A program made the position numbers and the translations under genes. Positions 54,472 to 64,000 of a stretch of DNA of 64,000 bases are shown here, one piece after another; the stretch's first letter is position 1; each line of letters begins with the position of its first letter. The stretch spans positions 1,295,501 to 1,359,500 of the forward strand of contig NZ_CP090975.1 of the NCBI RefSeq assembly GCF_021513215.1. The letters are read 5' to 3'. The stretch is from Suttonella sp. R2A3 (GTDB taxonomy: Bacteria > Pseudomonadota > Gammaproteobacteria > Cardiobacteriales > Cardiobacteriaceae). The notes under the pieces were generated by a model. The model saw only the letters and a program-made list of their open reading frames with translations, was not told where the DNA came from and searched no databases.

Positions 54472-55341
54472 TTAAACGGCCGCTGCGCCAGCAACGATTT
54501 CGGTCAATTCTTGGGTAATGGCGGCTTGACGCGCCTTGTTGTATTTCAACTGCAATTCATCAATCAGCCCACCTGCGTTATCCGATGCATTTTTCATCGC
54601 GATCATTCGCGCAGACATTTCGCAGGCAATATTCTCCGCCACAGCTTGTTTGACCAATGATTCGGTATAGCGCTCGGCGATCATGCCTAATAAGGAATAG
54701 ACCTGCGGTTCGTAGACATAATCCCAGCTATGATTTGGCATCTCTGCTTGTTCAGCACCAATGGAGGCTGGTAAAAGCTGGAGGATGCGCGGCTCTTGGG
54801 TCATGGTGTTCACAAATACATTGCTCACCAAATAGACCTTATCGATCTTGCCTTCGCGGAAGGCCTGGATCATCGATTGGATACCGCCAACCAGTTCGTG
54901 CAGCGCAGGCTGGTCGCCATAGCCTTCAACCGAAGACATCAACGGTACACCAATGCGGCTTAAGAAGCCCGCACCTTTACGCCCAAAGACACTACCTTCA
55001 ACCTCACGGCCTTGCTCTTGTTGATGGCGAATGTGTTTGAGCAATTTTTTAAATAAATTGATATTCAAACCGCCACACAAGCCACGATCGGTGCTAACCA
55101 CCACATAACCGACTTTTTTAATTTCTTCACGCTCGGTGAGAAACGGATGATCGCCTTCGGTATTCGCGCTCGCTAAATGCGCCGCGACGCGCAGAATATT
55201 ATCCGCATAAGGACGACCTTCGCGCATATTATTCTGTGCCCGGCGCATTTTTGATGCCGCAACCATTTCCATGGCCTTGGTAATCTTCTGCGTATTTTTA
55301 ATACTTTTGATTTGTCCGCGTATGTCTTTCGCGTTGGACAT
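54472..55341 (-). CDS. atpG: ATP synthase F1 gamma subunit
   Basis: 289 residues. N-terminal helix KDIRGQIKSIKNTQKITKAM and C-terminal helix (ARMIAMKNASDNAGGLIDEL, ending QAAITQELTEIVAGAAAV) form the coiled-coil shaft. Central stalk of the motor. 13 bases after atpA. Confidence 0.97.
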   Translation of the reverse strand: MSNAKDIRGQIKSIKNTQKITKAMEMVAASKMRRAQNNMREGRPYADNILRVAAHLASANTEGDHPFLTEREEIKKVGYVVVSTDRGLCGGLNINLFKKLLKHIRHQQEQGREVEGSVFGRKGAGFLSRIGVPLMSSVEGYGDQPALHELVGGIQSMIQAFREGKIDKVYLVSNVFVNTMTQEPRILQLLPASIGAEQAEMPNHSWDYVYEPQVYSLLGMIAERYTESLVKQAVAENIACEMSARMIAMKNASDNAGGLIDELQLKYNKARQAAITQELTEIVAGAAAV

Positions 55342-55354
55342 GATGACTCCTCGC

Positions 55355-56896
55355 TTACCAGGCGCCTTGCTTACTAAACGTGCTCACCGCCGCGTGGATT
55401 TTGTCGCTGATTTCGTCGTTAAAGTCGCCTTTAGCGCTAATCTCATCGAGCAATTCCTGGTGATCACTGTGCATATAAGCAATCAAAGCCTGTTCGTAAT
55501 CCATGATCTTATCCACGTCAATCTCATCTAAGAAGCCGTTTTCGGCCGCGAACAAGGATACACCCATCTCAGCAATACTCATTGGGCTGAACTGACGCTG
55601 TTTCATCAATTCAGTGACGCGCTGACCGCGCTCGAGCTGCTTGCGTGTCGCTTCGTCCAAATCAGAAGCAAACTGGGCAAACGCTGCCAATTCACGATAC
55701 TGCGCCAATGCTAAACGCACACCACCACCAAGTTTCTTGATGATTTTGGTCTGTGCGGCACCACCAACACGAGAGACAGACAAACCGGCGTTAATCGCAG
55801 GACGAATCCCTGAGTTAAACAAATCGGTTTCTAAGAAGATCTGACCGTCGGTGATCGAGATCACGTTGGTTGGAACGAATGCTGATACGTCACCGGCCTG
55901 GGTTTCGATAATTGGCAGGGCGGTTAAGGAACCGGTTTTGCCTTTAACTTTTCCTTCAGTTAAACGCTCGACTTCATCGGCGTTAATCCGTGAGGCGCGC
56001 TCAAGCAAGCGTGAGTGCAAATAAAACACATCACCAGGATAAGCTTCACGACCTGGCGGACGCTTCAAAAGGAGTGATACTTGACGATACGCCCAAGCCT
56101 GCTTGGTCAAATCATCATAAATAATCAGCGCGTCTTCACCGATGTCGCGGAAAAATTCACCCATCGAGCAACCCGCGTATGGTGCGATGTATTGCATCGC
56201 TGCAGAATCAGAAGCACCAGCGGCAACGATAATTGTGTGTTTCAGCGCGTCGTGTTCTTCGAGCTTACGTACTACAGCAGCAATCGAGGAGGCCTTCTGA
56301 CCGATTGCTACATAAATACATTTAACGCCAGTGTCTTTCTGGTTGATGATCGCGTCAACAGCAATCGCTGTTTTACCCGTTTGACGGTCACCGATGATCA
56401 GCTCACGCTGGCCACGACCGATTGGTACCATTGAGTCGATTGATTTTAAGCCGGTTTGTAGCGGCTGATCGACTGATTGACGCTCGATAACGCCCGGGGC
56501 GATTTTTTCAATCGGCGCGCTGCCATCAGCTTTAATCGCGCCTTTACCGTCGATTGGCTCACCCAATGAGTTAACCACACGACCAAGCAAACCACGACCA
56601 ACCGGTACTTCCAAAATCTTACCAGTACAGGTGACTTTATCGCCTTCAGATAAATGTTCGTAAGCGCCGAGTACAACCGCACCAACGCTGTCGCGCTCCA
56701 AGTTCAGAGCCAAGCCAAAAACGCCGCCAGGAAACTCAATCATTTCCCCGAGCATCACTTGACGCAAGCCTTGAATTTGTACGATACCATCAGACACACT
56801 GATGATCGTACCTTCGGCTTTGCTTTCTACCTTCGTTTCATAATCCGCGATCTTATCTTTGATAAAGCCGCTGATTTCCGCGGGATTCAATTGCAT
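55355..56896 (-). CDS. atpA: ATP synthase F1 alpha subunit
   Basis: 513 residues from ATG at 56896 ([20 protein letters not shown]), chosen over an upstream frame extension because GAGGAAC precedes it. P-loop [15 protein letters not shown] near residue 169. [17 protein letters not shown]-type segment ([20 protein letters not shown]) near residue 346. Non-catalytic nucleotide-binding subunit. Ten bases after atpH. Confidence 0.98.
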   Translation of the reverse strand: MQLNPAEISGFIKDKIADYETKVESKAEGTIISVSDGIVQIQGLRQVMLGEMIEFPGGVFGLALNLERDSVGAVVLGAYEHLSEGDKVTCTGKILEVPVGRGLLGRVVNSLGEPIDGKGAIKADGSAPIEKIAPGVIERQSVDQPLQTGLKSIDSMVPIGRGQRELIIGDRQTGKTAIAVDAIINQKDTGVKCIYVAIGQKASSIAAVVRKLEEHDALKHTIIVAAGASDSAAMQYIAPYAGCSMGEFFRDIGEDALIIYDDLTKQAWAYRQVSLLLKRPPGREAYPGDVFYLHSRLLERASRINADEVERLTEGKVKGKTGSLTALPIIETQAGDVSAFVPTNVISITDGQIFLETDLFNSGIRPAINAGLSVSRVGGAAQTKIIKKLGGGVRLALAQYRELAAFAQFASDLDEATRKQLERGQRVTELMKQRQFSPMSIAEMGVSLFAAENGFLDEIDVDKIMDYEQALIAYMHSDHQELLDEISAKGDFNDEISDKIHAAVSTFSKQGAW

Positions 56897-56906
56897 GTTC
56901 GTTCCT

Positions 56907-57455
56907 CTAATCGTCGAGTTTGCGGGCAAATTGCTGTAAGCGACCGCGCATGGATTGGTCGATTACCTGCCCATCATATTCAATAACCACACCGGCTATC
57001 AGTTCGGGATCTTCTTCGATCTCCAGCTGTACTGCTTTGCCCAGTCGCTCTTGCATTGTTTTGCTTAAAGCGTCTTGCGCTTTATCGTCCATTGCTTGAG
57101 CGCTTAGGACACGAACAATCGTCGTGTTCTGACTGGTTGAGCATAGCTCGGTATAAACGGCAGCGATTTCTGGTAGCACAACCAAGCGATCGTGCTCTTC
57201 TAACAGACGCAAGAAATTGCGTTCCTGGTCGCTAAGCTCGTTTTTACGTGCCTTCTTCAGCCATTCATTCAGCCAAGTTTGTAACTCGGCGAAAAAGTCA
57301 GGATGATTGAGGCTAGACATAATCTCCGGATCCTCAGCCATCTCGGCTGCGGTATCTAGGAACGTTTGCCACTGCGATTGTGCAGCGCTATCGTCGCTAG
57401 AAAGCGCAAACAGAGCTTTAGCGTAAGGACGGGCGATGGTTTTTGGTTGTGCCAT
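56907..57455 (-). CDS. atpH: ATP synthase F1 delta subunit
   Basis: 182 residues. [18 protein letters not shown] at the N-terminus and [20 protein letters not shown] near residue 150 are the OSCP/delta signatures. Joins the peripheral stalk to the alpha subunits. Three bases after atpF. Confidence 0.96.
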   Translation of the reverse strand: MAQPKTIARPYAKALFALSSDDSAAQSQWQTFLDTAAEMAEDPEIMSSLNHPDFFAELQTWLNEWLKKARKNELSDQERNFLRLLEEHDRLVVLPEIAAVYTELCSTSQNTTIVRVLSAQAMDDKAQDALSKTMQERLGKAVQLEIEEDPELIAGVVIEYDGQVIDQSMRGRLQQFARKLDD

Positions 57456-57458
57456 GAT

Positions 57459-57929
57459 TTAGAGTTTCTCGCTGAGTTCACGCAACAATCGACTGTGATC
57501 GTCGGCTTTAATCTCTCGACCAATAACTTGTTCGGCGCCTTCGATGACTAAACCCGCCAGCTGCGCGCGTAATTCTTCGCGGGCGCGGCGTTTTTCTTGT
57601 TCGATCTCTTCGCGTGCATGTTCTAATTCACGACGGCCAGTTTCTTGAGCTTCGTTGCGCGCTTCGCTGATCACTTGATCGGCTTGTTTGTGCGCACGAC
57701 CGACAATATCCGTCGCTTGTGTTTTGGCTTGGCTCACCATCTCTCTGGATTCTTCCTCGGCCGCTGCCATTGAGTGCTTGGCCTGATCAGCCATGCTTAA
57801 CCCTTCGGCGATTTTCTGACGGCGTTCGTCAGCAACACGGGCGAAAATAGGCCAGATGACCTTATAGAGAAACCACCAAAACACCAGAAACGTGCCTATC
57901 TGGCCAATCAACGTCAGATTAATGTTCAT
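57459..57929 (-). CDS. atpF: ATP synthase F0 subunit b
   Basis: 156 residues. N-terminal membrane helix (LIGQIGTFLVFWWFLYKVIW, residues 7-26) then a long charged coiled coil (residues 38-150) that forms the peripheral stalk. 31 bases after atpE. Confidence 0.96.
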   Translation of the reverse strand: MNINLTLIGQIGTFLVFWWFLYKVIWPIFARVADERRQKIAEGLSMADQAKHSMAAAEEESREMVSQAKTQATDIVGRAHKQADQVISEARNEAQETGRRELEHAREEIEQEKRRAREELRAQLAGLVIEGAEQVIGREIKADDHSRLLRELSEKL

Positions 57930-57960
57930 CGTTTAGGCACCTCCTAATAGCTTGGGTTGG

Positions 57961-58257
<297 letters not shown>

Positions 58258-58284
58258 CTAAAAAATAAACAATAGAATGGAAGT

Positions 58285-59088
<804 letters not shown>

Positions 59089-59448
59089 CTAGTTGTGCTT
59101 GCCTGGCATGATCAGCCAGAAATACGCCATCTGAACCATAAAAAAACCAATGATTAACCCTAGCGGGGCGAATGCTGTTTGTTGCATCAACACAATCCCC
59201 AATGTGGCAATCACCAGCCATTTCGCTAATTCATAAACTACCATTGCGCTAAAAAATGTTTTCGCACTCACCACTTCCGGCATGCGGCGAAAAATCATCA
59301 TTGCAACAAGTGTGGCGCTGATTCCGAGCAATCCACCTGCGGCAATACCTGCAAGCAAATGGAATTGCGCTATCAACGCAGCTACTAACAGGGTGAGCAG
59401 CCAAATCCACGCTTGCACGCGCAATAATCGCTTTAAATGCTGTTGCAT
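59089..59448 (-). CDS. atpI: ATP synthase assembly protein AtpI
   Basis: 119 residues, four hydrophobic helices (about 15-30, 35-55, 68-92, 95-112), low sequence conservation as usual. Placed as first gene of the atp operon, nine bases before atpB. Assists c-ring assembly or magnesium homeostasis in other bacteria. Confidence 0.85.
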   Translation of the reverse strand: MQQHLKRLLRVQAWIWLLTLLVAALIAQFHLLAGIAAGGLLGISATLVAMMIFRRMPEVVSAKTFFSAMVVYELAKWLVIATLGIVLMQQTAFAPLGLIIGFFMVQMAYFWLIMPGKHN

Positions 59449-59509
59449 GACAGCAAATCTGGCCTGCGATTATATGAGTTTGTCATAAGGGGGTCAACGA
59501 AAAAGTCGC

Positions 59510-60382
59510 TCATACCTCTTTAAAACCCCATTTATTGAGCAACTGATCGAGTTCATCAAGGTCGCGGTATTTTAAAACGACCTTTCCGTTGCCTTTCTTT
59601 TTATGGTTAATCGACACATTGGTTTGTAGAAAATCACTCAAACGCGTTTGCAAATCTTCGATGTTGGTATCTGAAGTGGGTTTTTCAGCTGGGACTTCTG
59701 GTTGCAACAGGGTGCGCACCCTGGCCTCGGTTTGGCGAACGGTCAAGTGCTTTTGTTTGATTTCGCCAAGCAACGCCTGCTGCTGTTTATCGCCGAGTGG
59801 CAGCATCGCACGCGCATGCCCCATCTCAATCTCACCATCAGTCAGCGCTTGTTTGGCTACCTCGCCAAGCTCGAGTAAGCGAAGGGTGTTAGAAATTGAT
59901 GAGCGTGAGCGCCCGACTAATTGCGCGACACGGTCATGGGTTAAGCTGAAATCTTCCACCAGACGCTGTAAGCCTTGCGCGACTTCCATCGCGTTTAAGT
60001 CATTGCGCTGTAAGTTTTCGATCAAAGCAACCGCGAGCGCTTCTTTGTCGGAATAGTTTTTAATCACGCACGGCATATTGGTCAGCCCCGCCTGTTGTCC
60101 TGCGCGGAAACGTCGTTCCCCAGCGATAATTTCGTAGCGATCGCTACCAATCGGGCGCACGACCAGGGGTTGTAAAATGCCATGTTCGGCAATCGAGTGC
60201 GCTAATTCGCTCAAAGCTTCATCATCAAAGCGTTTGCGGGGTTGATATTTGCCCGGCTCAATGCGACCGACCTCAATGTGTTTTAAGACTTCGTATTCTG
60301 GTTGATCGAGCACTGATTGCCCTAAATCCCCAATGAGTGCGTCTAGGCTTTTACCGAGTCCACGTTTGTTTTGCCCGCTCAC
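59510..60382 (-). CDS. parB: Chromosome partitioning protein ParB
   Basis: 290 residues. Start GQNKRGLGKSLDALIGDLG; CTP-binding Box II GERRFRAGQQAG near residue 88; helix-turn-helix LTHDRVAQLVGRSRSSISNT near residue 145 that reads parS; C-terminal dimerisation end LDELDQLLNKWGF. CTP-clamp DNA-binding protein that spreads from parS. Follows parA by 12 bases. Two parS-like palindromes are present in this window. Confidence 0.96.
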   Translation of the reverse strand: MSGQNKRGLGKSLDALIGDLGQSVLDQPEYEVLKHIEVGRIEPGKYQPRKRFDDEALSELAHSIAEHGILQPLVVRPIGSDRYEIIAGERRFRAGQQAGLTNMPCVIKNYSDKEALAVALIENLQRNDLNAMEVAQGLQRLVEDFSLTHDRVAQLVGRSRSSISNTLRLLELGEVAKQALTDGEIEMGHARAMLPLGDKQQQALLGEIKQKHLTVRQTEARVRTLLQPEVPAEKPTSDTNIEDLQTRLSDFLQTNVSINHKKKGNGKVVLKYRDLDELDQLLNKWGFKEV

Positions 60383-60394
60383 ATTGCTCTCCTT

Positions 60395-61159
60395 TTATCC
60401 AATTCGTTTGATCAGTTCAGCCGCTGCTTTACGGTATTCTTTGGCGCCTTTGGCGTGGCGATCGTAAATCGTGACCGGTAAGCCGTAGCTAGGTGCCTCT
60501 GCCAAGCGGATGTTGCGTGAAATAACCGTGTTAAACATGGTGTCTTTTAAATGTTTGAATAAGCTTTTTGACACTTGGCGGGTGAGTTTCGAGCGCGAAT
60601 CATACATCGTGCGGATAAATCCGGCGATTTTTAGCTCCGGGTTGACGCTTTGGCGAATTTGCCCGATGGTTTCGAGTAGGCTGCTCACCCCTTCAAGCGC
60701 AAAATACTCACACTGAATCGGCACCAATACATAATCTGCTGAGACCAACGCGTTCACAGTCAATAAATTCAGTGTGGGTGGACAATCGATTAACACATAA
60801 TCAAAGCGGTCAATCCAGCCACTGGTATAAGTTTCGAGCATCTTATGTCGCTGCGGATGATCGTCGATGGCGCGCTCAAAAGCACCTAGCTCGTCATTAG
60901 CCGGCAGTAGCCACAAGTTGGCTTGCTCACAATGAATGCATACATCTTCAGCGGCTTGTTCGCCGAGCATCACATCCATGATCTGATGGGTTAGCTCGCG
61001 TTTGCTGGTGCCGCAGGCGACTGTTGCGTTGCCTTGAGGGTCAAGGTCGATCAACAGGACTTCATGGCCACGTTCAGCTAAAGCGGCTGCCATAGTAACG
61101 GCAGTCGTAGTCTTACCAACCCCACCTTTTTGATTGGTTACCGCAATAATTTTAGTCAT
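60395..61159 (-). CDS. parA: Chromosome partitioning ATPase ParA (Soj)
   Basis: 254 residues from ATG at 61159 (MTKIIAVTNQKGGVGKTTTA), the family start; the frame extends upstream into rsmG. Deviant Walker A KGGVGKTT at residues 11-18, Walker B DYVLIDCPPTLNLLTVNAL near residue 110. Drives segregation of ParB-parS complexes. Its start overlaps the rsmG stop by eight bases. Confidence 0.96.
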   Translation of the reverse strand: MTKIIAVTNQKGGVGKTTTAVTMAAALAERGHEVLLIDLDPQGNATVACGTSKRELTHQIMDVMLGEQAAEDVCIHCEQANLWLLPANDELGAFERAIDDHPQRHKMLETYTSGWIDRFDYVLIDCPPTLNLLTVNALVSADYVLVPIQCEYFALEGVSSLLETIGQIRQSVNPELKIAGFIRTMYDSRSKLTRQVSKSLFKHLKDTMFNTVISRNIRLAEAPSYGLPVTIYDRHAKGAKEYRKAAAELIKRIG

Positions 61160-61788
61160 CACGTACCACCTTGAGCAGGCGTCGTGTGGCATCAAGTAAC
61201 GGCACATCAATCTCCTGTGCGTCGGTTAAACGAAATCCTGGCTGGGTTAGCGACTCTTGTTCACGACCTTTCATAATCATCCATTGTGTGTGGGCATTCC
61301 CTAAATGTTCGCTTAAACGCAGTAAATCATCGGCAGAGCTCATCGCACGGCTGATAATTACATCGACCGCGTCATCGCTTTGCCAGTGTTCAATGCGCTG
61401 TGCCACGGTATGCAGGTTGGGCAAATTGAGCTGCGTGGCACAATGACGCATAAAAGCAATCTTCTTTTTTATTTGCCTCGACCGCATACACTTGGGTCTC
61501 TGTGCGCATAATCGCGATAACCATTGCTGGCAGGCCTGCGCCACTGCCAACATCAACCACCGTGCGTGCGTCATTTGCCAGCTCAGGCAAGACAGCCAAG
61601 CAATCGAGTAGATGAACAATGACTTGTTCGCGTGGCTCGCGTATCGCGGTCAGATTATGCACCCGATTCCATTGGTTAAGCAACGCTAAATAACGCTCTA
61701 GCTGTGCGCGCTGTGTGGGATTGATGCACAACGGTAGCGCAGCAATCCCTTCATCCAAAGCGCGTTGTGCGTCAGCAGGCAGCGGCAT
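61152..61788 (-). pseudogene. rsmG: 16S rRNA G527 methyltransferase RsmG (GidB), frameshifted
   Basis: The first frame (61788 down to about 61466) gives the N-terminus and SAM site VVDVGSGAGLPAMVIAIMR, up to VEANKK. The family sequence then continues in the +1 frame as KIAFMRHCATQLNLPNLHTV and on through IISRAMSSADDLLRLSEHLG to a stop at 61152. The break falls at a run of six A on the minus strand (61470-61465); five A would restore a ~211-residue RsmG. Either a homopolymer sequencing error or a real one-base insertion. Overlaps pepA (TAATG) and parA. Confidence 0.88.
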
Positions 61789-63263
61789 TAGCTGGCTAAA
61801 GCGCTAAAGTAGGCTAACAACAGGCCGACAGGACGCCCTGTGGACCCTTTCGCTTTACCTTTACGCCAGGCAACACCGGCGATATCGAGATGCGCCCAAG
61901 GGTATTTTTCCGCAAAAGCGCCTAAGAATGCACCAGCGGTGAGTGTGCCCGCCTCACGGCCACCAATATTTTGTAAATCGGCGAATGGACTTTCAAGTTG
62001 TGCTTTGTATTCTGCATCTAACGGTAGGCGCCATACGGGGTCTTCTGCTTGCTCACCAGCGTCAAATAGTGCCGATTGCAGCGCATCATCGTTGCCCATC
62101 AGTCCGGCACGATGCGAGCCAAGCGCGATCACACAGGCGCCAGTCAAGGTTGCCATATCAATGACTGCCTGTGGCTCGTAGCGTTCGGCATAGGTTAGCG
62201 CATCACAAAGAATCAAACGGCCTTCCGCGTCGGTATTAAGTACTTCGATCGTTTTGCCCGACATGCTGGTTAAGATGTCGCCAGGGCGAGTCGCGCCACC
62301 ATCAGGCATATTTTCAACCGTCGGAATCAGGGCAACGACATGCAGCGGTAATGCGCGTTCACACAGCGCTTTCATCGTGCCGAAAACCGCGGCAGCACCA
62401 CCCATGTCGTATTTCATCTCATCCATCGCCGCACCGGGTTTCAGTGAAATCCCGCCGCTATCGAAGGTGACGCCTTTACCAACCAGCACAATCGGCTTTT
62501 TATTCACCGCTTTTTTCGGCTTATGCTCGATGATGATAAAGCGTGGATCTTCTTTACTGCCTTGGGCAACGCCAAGTAGTGCGCCCATCTTGAGTTCTTT
62601 GATTGCTTTTTTCTTCAGTACCTCGACTTTTAACGCGCTGTACTGTTCGGCGAGTTTTTCTGCTTGGTGGCCAAGGTATTTCGGCGTGCATACATTGGGT
62701 GGCAAATTGCCTAAATCACGCGTTAAAGCGCTGCCTTTAGCCCAAGCGTCAATATGCGCTAAAGTCTCTTCAAAGGCTTTGACTTGTTTGCGTTCGGTGG
62801 TAAACGTCCAATGTCGCACAGCTTGTTTTTTCGCTTTTTTGTTTTTTTGCGTCTTATAAGCATCAAAACGATAGTTGGCGTTGGCTATGGCGCGCGTCAC
62901 GCGAGCTAAGCCTTGAAGTTCGTCAGCGCACGCTTCTTGTAAGGTCATAACCACACTATGCCAGTGGGTTTTGCTGAGTTTGCTAAACACAGCATTCGCT
63001 GCTTTTTCTAGGGATTGGCGAGAATCTTCAGCGCACACCACCAGCACACGCGAAGTAGCGATACCGCTCACATCAACAAAGACCATTGTCTCACCAGCAC
63101 TTTCCGGGAGGTTGCTTTGTTCGTGTTGCTGGCTGAAATAGCCATTGCTGGCTTCATCAAGCGCGGTGAGTGAACGGCAAAATTGGCCGGCTTCATTAAG
63201 CGCAACCACTACCACATCTGCCTCAATATTTGCTGCTGAGGCAGAACGTACGTCATACTTCAT
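61788..63263 (-). CDS. pepA: Leucyl aminopeptidase PepA (M17)
   Basis: 491 residues. Three ATGs in a row (63269, 63266, 63263); the GGAG at 63274-63271 is best spaced for the last. C-terminal catalytic domain has the metal/active-site motifs KGVTFDSGGISLKPG near residue 262 and NTDAEGRLILCDALTYAE near residue 345. Hydrolyses N-terminal residues in the cytoplasm; in E. coli PepA also binds DNA in Xer recombination. Divergent from lptF, a common gammaproteobacterial arrangement; overlaps rsmG by one base. Confidence 0.95.
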   Translation of the reverse strand: MKYDVRSASAANIEADVVVVALNEAGQFCRSLTALDEASNGYFSQQHEQSNLPESAGETMVFVDVSGIATSRVLVVCAEDSRQSLEKAANAVFSKLSKTHWHSVVMTLQEACADELQGLARVTRAIANANYRFDAYKTQKNKKAKKQAVRHWTFTTERKQVKAFEETLAHIDAWAKGSALTRDLGNLPPNVCTPKYLGHQAEKLAEQYSALKVEVLKKKAIKELKMGALLGVAQGSKEDPRFIIIEHKPKKAVNKKPIVLVGKGVTFDSGGISLKPGAAMDEMKYDMGGAAAVFGTMKALCERALPLHVVALIPTVENMPDGGATRPGDILTSMSGKTIEVLNTDAEGRLILCDALTYAERYEPQAVIDMATLTGACVIALGSHRAGLMGNDDALQSALFDAGEQAEDPVWRLPLDAEYKAQLESPFADLQNIGGREAGTLTAGAFLGAFAEKYPWAHLDIAGVAWRKGKAKGSTGRPVGLLLAYFSALAS

Positions 63264-63433
63264 CATCATTCTCCAGAAAATACAGAATAACCCAAGCAGG
63301 GCAACAAAGCGTTAGGATATCATGCCTATGGTGAACATTCCTTGCTTTAGGTGTAAATCCATAAACGGTTTCCGATATAATGCCTGTTTTTTCATCATAA
63401 TCGTCTGTTAACGACCCAATCAAACGCCATCCA

Positions 63434-64000
63434 ATGCCTATACTGCATCGCTACATCGCCCGTGAGACCTTGCGTATTTTTCTCGCCACCAGTCTTATCT
63501 TGTTGGCGATTATTGTCAGTTTTCGCTTATCGAGCCTGTTAAGCAGCGCTGCTGCTGGTGATCTTTCTTTGGCAGCGGTGTGGCAGGTCATCGTGTTAAT
63601 GAGTATCCGTTTTTTGCTCACCTTGATGCCAGTGGCGCTGATTATCGCGATCACCCTAACCCTAGGGCGACTTTATAATGAACAAGAGCTTTATGCAGCA
63701 TTTGCCTGCGGCATGAGTCGTGCGCATATTCGTCGCGCGCTGCTGTGGATTGTATTGCCGCTGGCCTTGTTGATGACGCTGGGTAATGTGTATTTATTGC
63801 CCTATGTGTCGGCAAAACAAGACAGCGTTAATGATCAAGCCCAGCAAGAAGCGGCGATGCTGTTGTTTCAGCCTAATGAATTTCGGCGCCTGGCTGATGG
63901 CAGTGTCGTATATGCAGAGTTAGCGCGTGGTGATCAACTTGGCGGCTTTTTTGTCTATCGACAAACCCAGGGCGAACCCAGTGCGATTGTGGCGCCAGAA
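63434..64000 (+). CDS. lptF: LPS export ABC transporter permease LptF (5' part)
   Basis: ATG at 63434 opens a frame that runs off the right edge (189 codons visible). MPILHRYIARETLRIFLATS, a second helix region (VWQVIVLMSIRFLLTLMPVA) and NEQELYAAFACGMSRAHIRR near residue 83 match the N-terminal half of LptF. Together with LptG and LptB it extracts LPS from the inner membrane. Shares a 170-base divergent promoter region with pepA. Confidence 0.93.
   Translation, partial: MPILHRYIARETLRIFLATSLILLAIIVSFRLSSLLSSAAAGDLSLAAVWQVIVLMSIRFLLTLMPVALIIAITLTLGRLYNEQELYAAFACGMSRAHIRRALLWIVLPLALLMTLGNVYLLPYVSAKQDSVNDQAQQEAAMLLFQPNEFRRLADGSVVYAELARGDQLGGFFVYRQTQGEPSAIVAPE

Overview
The window reads as a chromosomal segment of a gammaproteobacterium with intermediate G+C (high 40s percent, estimated by eye). 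Gene content (hemA-prfA-prmC, lolB/tRNA-Gln/prs/rplY/pth/ychF, pepA-lptF, an rsmG-parA-parB-atp block, and a host-iron locus with a Slam-type protein) is compatible with Cardiobacteriales (Suttonella/Cardiobacterium relatives). That placement is inference from gene order; no rRNA is present. I saw no insertion sequence, prophage or CRISPR array.

Layout. 1-4.4 kb: peptide-type ABC importer (minus strand). 4.6-9.2 kb: a DUF4198 protein under a symmetrical operator, two Na+/H+ antiporter genes, and between them two divergent promoter-plus-terminator units that look like small RNA genes; one has a Fur-like box over its -10 and a RyhB-like core. 9.2-14.1 kb: phosphatase, dnaA, a DnaA-box-rich gap (oriC candidate), dnaN and an MFS-PlsC fusion. 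14.2-15.3 kb: a SatD-like regulator with an EF-hand membrane protein. 15.3-18.5 kb: prmC, prfA and a frameshifted hemA. 18.6-27.5 kb: a housekeeping run (TPR protein, lolB, tRNA-Gln, prs, rplY, pth, ychF, efp, exonuclease, small proteins) that lacks ispE. 27.6-33 kb: MetR-like regulator, two aromatic amino acid permeases, mscL and an SLC13 carrier. 33.1-38.6 kb: an ABC importer plus NnrS behind an FNR/DNR-type promoter, then D-lactate dehydrogenase. 38.8-44.2 kb: secreted hydrolase, YeeE/YedE pair, FhuF-like reductase, rmuC, a CinA-type domain protein. 44.3-51 kb: TonB receptor, TbpB/HpuA-like surface lipoprotein and Slam. 51.2-63.3 kb: glmU, the complete atpIBEFHAGDC operon, parB, parA, a frameshifted rsmG and pepA; divergent lptF runs off the window.

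Themes. (1) Origin biology: dnaA-dnaN with DnaA boxes, parAB, and two parS sequences (34.9 and 41.9 kb) lie within 50 kb, although recF, gyrB and mnmG are absent from their usual places. (2) Iron and haem: a candidate Fur-controlled sRNA, Fur-like boxes, FhuF-like reductase and a Slam/TbpB/TonB locus, beside a hemA that is broken in this sequence. (3) Three conserved or recognisable genes (hemA, rsmG, slam) each appear one base out of frame, so sequencing error, real decay and phase variation must be told apart before functional conclusions are drawn.
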